DNA of 64,000 nucleotides from Diatrype stigma (taxonomy: Eukaryota; Ascomycota; Sordariomycetes; Xylariales; Diatrypaceae): contig JAKJXP020000055.1 in assembly GCA_022225965.2 (NCBI GenBank), forward strand, positions 1 through 64,000, read 5' to 3'. Positions 1 through 9,555 of this stretch are shown piece by piece. The position numbers and the translations under genes are program-made. The notes under the pieces are model-generated. The model searched no databases. It worked only from the letters and a program-made list of their open reading frames with translations, and was not told the origin of the DNA. Within the stretch, counting starts at the first letter, position 1. Each line of letters opens with the position of its first letter.

Positions 1-116
<116 letters not shown>

Positions 117-454
117 TAGACAGCAAGGTCAATGCCTTCTGTCGTGACCGACACACTAATCTGGGAGTTGGGCTGGTCTGGTTCGCATTATATGTTTGCC
201 TCTGATTCTACCTTCTGCGTATGTATATATATAGGCTTTTGGGGCTATTGTTAGGACAGCACGTCATGTAAAGAAGATAACACGTGAATAAGCGAACGAT
301 TTTCCGTCCTAACATCTCGGTTGGGTAAGTATGCTAACGCGCGTCACATCGGCGAAATCTATTCATGCATTGCTACTCTAAGTAGTAATCAAGAAAGTCA
401 ACGCATAAGGAGAAAGCTACACCAGCGCCCCGTATCTTGATGTACCTCGGCCGG

Positions 455-2632
455 CTAGTCATCCGGGTATTCGTCCCGAATATTGCTTATGAACCTGATG
501 TTCTCCCTATCCCAGCGCTTGAAGTACTGCCCCGCCATCTCCATGAGCACTGGCGGCGGCGAGTCGCCGACTACCTCGGGGGTTACGTCGATGTTTTCCT
601 GGGCGACGTAGCGGTCACTCTTGTCGTCGGAGCTGCATTATGGTTACGGTCAGTGAAGTCATCTCGCCACATACGGACAGATAGCATAAGAGTATATCAT
701 GATATAGATAAGACAGCCAACTAACGACGAAGGTAGGCAGAGTTATGAAAAGGAGGGTATCGAAGGAAAGGGGACGTAACAAACAAACCATGGGACAATC
801 TGTAGGGACCAGGTTATATACAGATAGCTTTGAACTTACATGACGTGGTAGAACGGCTGCTCCGCGCCATGCGGCAGCTCCAGAACACCCATCTGGTTTA
901 TCCAGCTCGGGCCCGCGCTGCACTGTCGGTCCCAGCCGATGATGAACCCGGTATAGTCGTAGCGGCGGTGGCGGAAGTACTGGCCGATGCTATACTTGAC
1001 CTCGGCCTTGGCCTCGGCGTCCCGGGGGCGGGGGTGCTTGCCGGAACGGTCGGCGGCGCGCTCCCGCTTGATCAGCTCCACGGCGGTTCTGCGGGTAGGT
1101 TCATCCAGGAACAGGGTGCCCTCTCCCACGGCGCCCGCGCCCGCCCTGGCAACCGTCTCGTCGTCGGCGGCGAGCATGTCGTCGAGGATGCCGATGTCCC
1201 GCGAGAAGTACGACCCGAAGCGGCCGATCAGGTGGCTGAGGAAATACTGCGGGCCGACCTCGCCGCCGAGCACGAACGATGCCCAGATCATGGCGTAGCG
1301 GGCGGCTTCGGCGTCCAGGTCCGATTCGGAGGGGTGGGCGAGCAAGCGCCCTTCGGTGGAGGCGGCGATGTTGCGGCAGGAGCGCAGCGTCATCTCGACG
1401 ACGGTGGTCGAGCCACTGCCGCGGAGATAGGCCTGCTCATCGGCCGGGGTGAAAATGAAGCGCTGGAGGAAGACCTGGCTCCGCGGTACCTCGTCGCTCG
1501 ACCCCCAGGGGTCCATATACATGACCTTTGAGGAGATGTCGACGTCGTCGTCGTCGCCATCGTCGTTGGAGCCTTGCGTTTCCCCGTCGCCGCCGCCATC
1601 GAGGGTCTGGTTCGGAGGAGCCTGGACGACGGCGTGCACGTGGCCGGGGAAATTGCACGGTCTGGCGTCGACGCCGAGCCGCTCGGCCACGGCGCAGTAG
1701 ATGGCGACGGACTGCAGCGGCAGGGACGAGGGCACGCGACTGAACAGGGCGAGACCGATGAAATTGTTCCGCAGGGCGCGATACTGCGTCCCATCCGGCA
1801 TTCCCATCAAGCCCTTCGATCTCAAGTATTGGGCGATGCGTACTGCCTTTTGCCGGATAGTAAGCGTGTCGAATCCAGCACCTTCCTCCGTAGTATCGGT
1901 AGCAGCAGAAGCGGCGGCGGCGGCGGCGGCAGTATGCTCGTCCTTGATGCACTGGGCAAGGTGGTCCAGCTCACCGGCGATGTCGCGAATATCGCCCTTC
2001 TCTCCAGATTGTATGAAAAGATCGAGCGCGCCGAGCGCTTCCTCCAACTTGACCGTTGCTGTTGTTGTCGTCGTCGTCGTCGTCGTCGTCTGTACCTGTT
2101 CCCTCTTGGCACGCATCCACACCCCCACAGCAACCCCGCGGTGCATCCGGGCCAGCGTAGCACTAGCATAGTACCTCCGGGCCAGCACGTCGTCGGCCGC
2201 GTCGGGCGTCTCGTCCTTGAGCCGCAGCAGCAGATCCTTGACCCCGTAGCGGCGCGCGGCGATCTGCTCCATGCGGCGGCAGCGGCCCCGCTGCGACGCG
2301 AGCATCTCGTCGAACAGGCGCTGGCACTCGGCGTCGGACCGCGCCCGGTCGCAGTAGATGCCGTGCCAGTCCGTCTGGCCCGGAGGCAGCGCCAGCTGCG
2401 CGGCCAGCTCCTCGGGTCCCGGGCCCGTCTCCCAGTGCCGCCAGGTCGCGGTGCAGTGCCGGCGCCAGAGCCGCGGCTCGCGCGTCGCCGTGTGCGCCCG
2501 CCGGCAGGTCCGGCCGAAGGCGACGGTGTCGGAGGCACATGCGGCCGGGAGCTCGCTGGCGATGGCTACGAGGAGCTCGTCGGGCAGTCGCAGGAGTGGT
2601 GGCGGCGGCGGGTGATCTGGGTCCTTGTCCAT
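455..2632 (-). CDS. F-box protein with SirB1/transglutaminase-like and YccV (hemimethylated DNA-binding-like) domains
   Basis: Two exons, 2632-841/840 and 632-455, give a 656-residue protein. The N-terminus (about 10-60) is an F-box (LPDELLVAIASELP...), the part that docks on Skp1 in SCF ubiquitin ligases. A central SirB1_N/transglutaminase-like block follows (YRALRNNFIGLAL, then LGVDARPCNFPGHVHAV). The C-terminus is a YccV-like domain beginning KYSIGQYFRHRRYDYTGFI. Read without splicing, the YccV domain ends at a stop just after FYHVM. A GTAAGT donor at 839 and a CAG acceptor at 633 continue it with SDDKSDRYVAQENIDV, which fits the family. This is the FBXO21-type architecture. ATG at 2632 is chosen; the codon before it in frame is GTG. 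Poly-Asp/Glu and Thr/Ala runs lie in the linkers. Role inferred: substrate-recognition subunit of an SCF ligase. Confidence 0.85.
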
Positions 2633-2755
2633 CACCTTTTCTTATTTTGCTTGCCTTTATTTGTTTAGTCTTTGTCCCTTAACCCCGTCGAACAGTCGGG
2701 AGCAAGCATGAGTGCCCAGTAAGTATTGAGGTAATAGTTGAGTTGTAGGTATAAG

Positions 2756-4701
2756 ACAACTCCCCCCCTTACGCACCACCCCCCTCGCGAATCGTGCTTT
2801 AAAGGAAGCCATTACCATACATTCTTCGAAATTCAAAATTTAATTACTTTATAAGGAATAAAGCTATATACATTAGACTTTCGTCGGAACGTTTATTATA
2901 TAATGCTTTTCATTATTATTATTATTACTTTTTTTAGCTTTTTCGATTTGCACTTGCATTAAGCAAATAATGCGCGTAAGTTTCGACATAAGCTTTATCA
3001 TTTCCTTTTTCGTTTGCTCGATATTTTTTAACCTTATAAATACTTCGTTAAAAGCGGGAATTACTTTTTTGCGCTTTTAAGGCTTCGCTTTTTCGAAAGC
3101 AATAAGTAATTGTTTAATTTATTATTTCTTTAGGCTATAATTGTAATTCGAGATATTGAAGGCTTTATTTATTTTCCGAAACATTAGCCGGGTAATAGCA
3201 TTTCCGAAAATAGGATTAATTTGAATAAAATTTTTTTATAGGTTCATTATTTCCTTCGAGGATTTAGGCGTTTTAATAGGCAAACCGGTTATTTCTTCGA
3301 GAAAGTCGGGCATTTAAAAAACAGATTTATCTTATTTCGTTTCGGATTTAATCGATATTAATTGGACTTATATTTACGGAAATGCCTTTACGAATTTATT
3401 ATTTATTATCTTTTTTAAGCTAACGGGTTATATTCTTAAAATTTTAAAGCCCAAAAGAATTCATTTCGTACGTTCCATTATATCCTTCCAAGCCCTTTTT
3501 AATGCCTAAAGAAAGTCCGTTTTATCGCTAGCTTTCGAAACCTGTTCAAAATAACGCTTGCGAAAATAATGCCGGAAGCGCCGCTTAAAAAAGCCGAAAA
3601 CTCCTATATTAAACGGCTAAAAGGCTTATAAATTATATGCAAAAAGGTAAATAACGTAAATTCGATTAAGCAAATAAGTTATTATAAAGTTTTCGTTAAT
3701 ATGGCTGTTATGCTTATTTATAATAAAAAAGCGCCATTTAATAACCCGAATAGGCTTAATATGAAATATAAAGATTTCCTAAAGCCATTTTAAGCTTATT
3801 TTATAATTAATTCAGCCATTCGAAAATATAACGAAATATTAATCCTTAAATTTATTACGGATTTAATTAAATCATTATTATTAAAGGCTTTTGCCGTTAA
3901 AAATAATTAACAACGGAAACGCTTATTCGTTGGCGTTAATATATATCATAATAAAAATCCAATTGCGTTTATTTCCGGCCTTTAGAAATATAAATTTGCG
4001 GATAGCTTTATTTAATACAAAGTTATTTTTTTCCATGCTTTTTATTATTTCAATTTCGTTGGCGTTATATCGGTTTCGGGCGAATATTTTTTTAATTTCC
4101 GGCTGGATTAATAAGCAATGCAACGTTTCGGCAAATGCCGGCGTTATACCGTTAAGGCGTTAATAATTTATTATAACACTTTTAATGGTTCGGATTTCGG
4201 GATTACGAATAAAGTAACGCCTAATCCATTTAATTCCGAGAACTTTTTTGTTTCCGAAATTAATTAAAAGGCGTTAAGCGAAAGCCCGAAAACGAAAGTA
4301 TAACGGCGCATATTTTAATTTGCTTTAAACGATAATTTATTTAATTAAATAAGATTCTTAATGTTTAGAAAACTTTTAAAGGGTTTCGTTATAAGCTTTT
4401 CGGATTAATATATTTTTAATTTTGCGCCGAAAATAAATGCGATTAACGTTATGTTTTTTAAAGGCCTTTCGTAAGGACCTTTTATTTTTTACGTCGCGGA
4501 TCGCCTTAATTATTCGGTATTTAATTATAAGACTTATATTATTAAAATCGTTAAAAAATAAGGAATAAAATAATAGGTTTCGTTTTACGAAAAAACGCGT
4601 TTAAAGGTAAATAAATACATCGTAAAGAGCGGTGGGTATTGCGCGTATAGGTCCAGCAAGTACGGTTCGTAAGGGGAGTGGTACGTAAGGGGGGGAGTTG
4701 T
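2756..4701 (-). mobile_element. Fot1/pogo-like DNA transposon, RIP-decayed
   Basis: A 1.95-kb AT-rich block is bounded by long terminal inverted repeats: about 43 bases from CAACTCCCCCCCTTACG at 2757 match the reverse complement ending at 4700. The visible differences are mainly C/T or G/A transitions. Length fits Fot1-type Tc1/mariner elements (about 1.9 kb). On the minus strand, degenerate frames show a CENP-B-type HTH piece (WIRRYFIRNPEI, near 4210) and a DDE-type stretch (GNKRNWIFIMIYINAN, near 3925-3980). There is no intact frame. A TA target duplication directly at the ends is not visible; TATAAG occurs near both ends (2750-2755, 4710-4715), possibly by chance. Confidence 0.85.
2900..4560 (-). 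pseudogene. Decayed Fot1/pogo-like transposase
   Basis: This is the transposase relic inside the element at 2.76-4.70 kb. Short readable stretches occur on the minus strand in the order expected for the family: helix-turn-helix at high coordinates, then a DDE-domain stretch at 4123-3923 (QPEIKKIFARNRYNAN, then NKRNWIFIMIYINAN). The latter aligns by eye with the relic at 15724-15960. Many TAA/TAG stops interrupt it, often where Gln would be expected, as RIP produces. Limits are approximate. Confidence 0.7.
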
Positions 4702-5403
4702 TTTATTCTTATAAGTTGCAAAGAAGCTTTATTATCCTTAACCTCCTTAATCAGAGCCTTTAGTCGGGTTCAGGCGGGTCCTACCTGGTGTGTACCTATT
4801 AGGTATGCCTTAACATATATACTGTGAAACTGTCTCCTGTTTGCTGGTATTGATTGTTGTGATGGATAGGTGTCGAGCTTTAATGACGCCATTATCAGAG
4901 CTCAATGTAGCTGCCAGCGTGTACTACGGTACTAATAGTAGGTACCTAAGTCACCTAGCAAACCCCGCAGTGGGTCTGTGACCCGCATTGCTAAATGAGA
5001 TCTAGCGCCTAGCAAGTACCGAACGAAGTACAGTCTGGTAGTGTAGGTAACCGTACAATGCTTCCTGTCTGTATGTATGTATGTAGGCTATCAGCGTGTA
5101 GGTACAATACATTTCAAACCACAACCAGCCCGTGAGGCCTAAAAATGCAGTGAAGCAGGAACGGTGAGAACAATGGTCAACCTTGAATCTTGAAAGCTAC
5201 GTCATTCTAACTTTCAACACTTTCTATGCCAGAAGGCTCATCCCTTGGTATATCGTCGATAAAAAATATACGACGATGCCTGCCTATCATGGCCGGTATG
5301 GATTATACAAATTCTGTAATGTCTCTATAAACGCCTAAAGCTATGCAACAGGGCCAGGTTAGAGTAGCTACTGTTTATTATATTATACCCCCCGCGGCCA
5401 AAC
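4702..5403. other. Intergenic, no gene seen
   Basis: Mixed-composition spacer between the transposon and the protease gene. It holds a short GTAT/TGTA microsatellite near 5070-5086 and several TAGGTA-type motifs. No coding frame with support was found on either strand. Confidence 0.6.
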
Positions 5404-6830
5404 TTACAACCCACTCTTCAGCTTCCCAAACCCAACTTGCGGCTTATACGCCTCGACCTTGTCCGCGCCGAAATCCCAGATCGTGTAGAACTTGTTCAGC
5501 AGCGGCGTGCCCAGGAGGAAGAAGCCGTCGCCGTTGCCGCCCTCGAACGGCGGCCAGCAGGTGTCCTGGCGCCCGTTCGCGAAGCCCGGCCGCGCGAGCT
5601 GGTCTCCCGTCAGCGTCACCGTCCGGACGTCGCTGGCGTCGGCTGCATCGTCGCCCTGGAAGTGGAACGACACCGACCACGACGAGTTGAACTCGGCGCA
5701 CAGCGGCACCCGGCCCCGCTCCAGGATGTCCCGGTAGCTCCACAGCCCGATCGCCTCGTAGATCGCGTCCACCTGGCTCTCGGGCACCGACATCGAGCCC
5801 GCGCCCGAGTCGAAGACGGCGTAGGTGTTGTAGAAATCGACGCTGGACTCCGTCGCGGCCTGGGCATCAGCAGCTGTGGCGGTATCAATCGTAGTAGTCG
5901 TGGTCCCGTTCCCGTCCCCGGTTCTGGACGCGGAGATCGACAGCAGCTTCCCGCGCCAGACCTGGTATTCCGTCTGCCCATCGAGCAGAACGAGCGGGAC
6001 CCAGGTCGTGCCGGCCTCGGCCCCCTCGACGTACGTCTCCTCCCTGGACCCGCCGATCGTCAGCACGCCATCGCCCGGCCCGCTCCCATCCGCGTTCGCG
6101 CCGGTGTTGCTGAACTCGGTGCCGTAGTACATGGCGAAGCGCGGCGCGTCGAGCAGGCCGTCCCACAGCATCGTCTCGACGACCGTGTTCGCGCCCGCGT
6201 CGGAGATGGTGGAGAAGGCCAGCCCGAAGAAGCCGTCGGCGGCCGTCTGGGCCCACGACGACGCGTTCACCGCCAGAAAGGACTGGTTCCACGACGGCGA
6301 GGGAGACGAGGTGGGCGTGACGACCACCGAGAAGTTCTCGTCGGACGTGCCCCAGCCCCCTGTCACTGCGCCTAGGTACACGATCTCGGCGTAGTCGCCT
6401 TGCGGCCCGGCGGTCGAGGACGCGCTGGCGTTGTAGCCGCTACGGGGGAATCTAAGCGGGTTTGGTGTTAGCAGAAGCAACAAAGGTTTGGCTAGCTTGC
6501 TGCTCCGCGGGTGGGATGGATTGCCTACCCGCTGTAGTTATCACATTCGGTCGCGCATGTCTGGTCTACCACCCAGCTCGACGCGCTTCCCGTGTCGAAA
6601 CGGAGCAGGTGGCTCGTGGGCGGCGTTCCTATCTTCACCTCGACATCGGCCTTGATGACGGAGGGTCAGTGGTGGTGAACCTCAGGTTGGGTAGATATCT
6701 TGAGCGCGTGTGCACTGGTTTCTCTTACATAGGTATTCCTGAACCAAATTGGCAAGTCGAGCACGACGGCCGAAGCTGCGGGCGCCAAGAGTGAAGCTAG
6801 AAGCAGCGGGTGGGGGGAGGTTGAAGACAT
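5404..6830 (-). CDS. Secreted pepsin-type aspartyl protease (family A1)
   Basis: Three exons, 6830-6729, 6650-6529 and 6451-5404, give 423 residues. Residues 1-21 are a signal peptide (MSSTSPHPLLLASLLAPAASA). The first catalytic motif is FDTGSAS (D53) after the typical ADVEVKIGTPP strand; the second is FDSGAGS (D289). Both lobes are present and the length is normal for the family, though no clear propeptide precedes the mature start. Intron 1 (78 nt) has GTAAGA, a CTGAC branch motif and an unusual AAG acceptor; it removes an in-frame TGA and restores NTY-ADVEVKIG. Intron 2 (77 nt) uses GTAGGC...TTAG and restores SGFPRSGYNASASST. The product is probably extracellular or vacuolar protein-degrading activity. 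No GPI signal is evident. Confidence 0.88.
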
Positions 6831-7506
6831 CGTCAAGGTTTGTCTCTTTGTCTTTCTGGCAGATGAAGTTTCACACTCTTTCGCCTTTGACATAAATGGC
6901 GGTGATACTCGACTTATATATCGCGAGCCAAGCACGCTTCTAGAACGATACGGTCGCATCCGTTACGGAGATCGGCTACGATATACTCCACCCATACTCA
7001 ACCAGGGGTAGTGGGCACCGTCTACTAGTCAGGGTCTTGCGCCTAAAACAGTAACGTCCGTTGGCTAAGTCCTCGTATTGCACGTTTTTTCGGGACTTCG
7101 TATTGGGACCCATTGGAATTAAACAGTTGCATGAAACCTATGAGACAATAGTTCCGTTGACAGCTATCCTGCATCTATCCTGCATCGTATGTATCTACTG
7201 TCCAGCTCACCGATGCTGCGATGAACGAATAAAAGGAGACGGATAGTGGAGATCTTCACGATCGTTTGCGACTCATACGATCTAGGCCCGAGGCCTAATA
7301 CAGAGTAAATTGTTCAAGGAGTGCAAGGTCACATGATGATCCGGCGTTCTATTCTGGTATATTGACCCGAGAATTTATTCTATCGGCAAGGAGACTTCAA
7401 ATGGAAACCCCGAACAATCGGGAATGAACATAATTAGATGTCGCAGTGAATATATATAGCGCCATTGCCAGTAGAGCAATGACGGTCCCGGTTTTATAGG
7501 GCCACA
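6831..7506. other. Intergenic between protease and CorA-like genes
   Basis: This spacer contains the promoter side of the aspartyl protease (transcribed leftward) and the 3' side of the CorA-like gene. No RNA gene, repeat or supported frame is seen. Confidence 0.5.
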
Positions 7507-9007
7507 TCAGAACTTGGCCAACAGCGAGAAACCGGCAATAAGAATGCATACTGGGACAGCGACAACGAAATATATCCAAAACATTGGCTGCCCCGGCGCA
7601 TATCCGTCAGCCATGCTGAACAAGCTTGCAACCCACGACAAGGGTACGAAAACCAAGGCGATGATAGTCAGCCGCCTCACGTTGACAGCCTCTGCAATCG
7701 AGCGGCGGGAGTCGAGCAGTTGAACCATTGATGTTACTACCGGGATCATACGCTCCAGGGATTGGCCGTAGTATTCAATCTTGTTCGATAGATGGTCCAG
7801 GTCTTTCAGAATCAAGTCCCACGGACCACTGTGAGTATAATCACGTTTCTCTTCGGTCAACCGATGAGCAATGAACTGCCTCGCAGACTGGATCTTGTAC
7901 TGCGACTGGATTGCTCGGTGGCGCCACTTCTGTAGCTCTATGATGTCGTCATTGACGCCATGGAGCACCGACTCGATATTCTTGAAGGAGTACTCGTACT
8001 TTACTAGATACCGACCCATGACCTGGCTATACAGCATCCATTCGCCAATGACTATTCTTACGGGATAGTATGCCAGTGCAAGCGTATGGAGGTTGGCTTG
8101 TTTGCATGTTGGCGGCGATGTGGTGAAGCAGTCTTGAAGCATTCTGAGAAACGATGCAGATGAGGTGGATAGAGCATGCTGACATTTCGGGGATTCGAAA
8201 GCAGAAAACAGAGCCGGCGTCCGAAAATCTTCGGCCCCATTGTGAAGGGGAGTTATGCGAACACGGCCCGCCCCTGAGTCACACGAAACGTCGGCCGTTG
8301 TCGAGTCGACCAGTATCAAGCCTGACGGTCAGGTAGGTTGGTCAGGTGCTTGCTTTCTTGCGCGTCTAATTGATGCAGAGGTCGAATAATTACTCACCAA
8401 TCCATCCCTGATCAAACGTCCTCGATAAAACCGAACAACAACTGCGGTTAATAGCGATCTGACGACCAGAAACTGGTGCTAAGCGCCTGACGCTGCGTGG
8501 CACGTTTGTCAGAGTCTGTAAGGTCCAAGGAGAGTTTCGAAAATTCTCTTCCGCACCGAGATCAACCATCTTCTGGAAATGGATGTTGAATCTATCGGCC
8601 TCAGATACGATCCGAGATGAAGTTAGGGCAACGGAGGGGGGAGCTGGCGATATTTCAATTTCGGCATACTTCGTCACAACGTGGTCCGCGAAGAAGGCTG
8701 GGTCAATGTCCAAGGCCTTTCCCAGTATCTCCACGACCGAGGGGTGAATGTCTTCCACGATCAGGATACGTCCGTGGTCCGCAGGCAACGGCGCCTCCAG
8801 CATCAAATGAAGGTTATCTGCAGGCACCTCCTCGAAGCCCTGGGGTTCGGCCCCTTGGATGTCCTGAGGAACACAATTCAAGGACCAGATTCGGCAGGCC
8901 TCCTTTCGAAGATCTTGTTTATCTAAGAAGTGCGAGAGCCCAAGTATGCATGGATTGTTCTGTTGCCGAAATTTGACAAACTCTCGGTACGTGGTGACAG
9001 CCTTCAT
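7507..9007 (-). CDS. CorA-like membrane protein lacking the canonical GMN motif
   Basis: Two exons, 9007-8398 and 8321-7507, give 474 residues; the intron (76 nt) has GTGAGT, CTGACC and CAG and joins WIG to LILVDSTT. The C-terminus has the CorA arrangement: a long helix (SLERMIPVVTSMVQLLDSRR) leading into TM1 (LTIIALVFVPLSWVASLFSM) and TM2 (FWIYFVVAVPVCILIAGFSLL). Where Mg2+ channels carry GMN after TM1, this protein reads ADGYAPGQP. Fungal CorA-like proteins of this class are common and largely uncharacterised, so Mg2+ transport should not be assumed. The large N-terminal half has no domain I recognise. The gene is divergent from the RelA/SpoT gene, with 548 bases between start codons. Confidence 0.82.
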
Positions 9008-9555
9008 ATCGTAAACTTCTGAATGAAGAAGAAAAATCGATACAATGGGCTCGTGAAAACTTTGGGATCAGCCGCTTGGTCATGGTAATTAGCTGTAGCT
9101 TGAGATATTTGGGGTTACGCCATGGATACATTTTCTCTTCGTACATCTCCGATGGTGAGCTAGCCTTGGTGGCGGAGCAATGGCGTATGTTACGCTGACA
9201 TGCGTAATATATTGATGGATGCTGAAAGGGGCGGTGGCAGTGCATGCACATGGACTCGCAATTTGCTCAGGAGAGGGTGTAAGGCTATATCACTCAACAC
9301 AAGGCAGAATCTTCGGCGGGAAGCTGGCAGAGCGGCCCTATATATATGGTTGCTGGAAATTGGAATCATTCAGGGGTTGCCTCTGTCTTGATGGACTGGT
9401 CACAATACTAGCCGGCCCCGACACCCAATCATTGAAACGAATGACTACAAGGTTACTTAGGGATCTATTGCGTTGACAGTCATATTAAGTCATATTAATC
9501 ACCTCAAAATTCAAGTTGCCATTTAGCTTGACAGATCGCTGTAGACAGGCTCGAA
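9008..9555. promoter_or_regulatory. Shared divergent intergenic region
   Basis: 548 bases lie between the start codons of the CorA-like gene (minus) and the RelA/SpoT gene (plus), so both promoters must be here. A direct repeat GTCATATTAA(G/T) occurs at about 9478-9497, just upstream of the plus-strand gene. No other clear element was recognised. Confidence 0.4.

Noticed and set aside
437..724. 95-codon plus-strand open frame
   Set aside because: It lies antisense to the second exon and intron of the F-box/YccV gene, which has clear family support.
1574..2668. 364-codon plus-strand open frame opposite the F-box gene
   Set aside because: A shadow frame of a GC-rich gene; composition is Arg/Gly/Val-rich with no domain.
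3891..4163. 90-codon plus-strand frame in the first AT-rich block
   Set aside because: The opposite strand shows transposase-like motifs; the plus frame is a complementary shadow.
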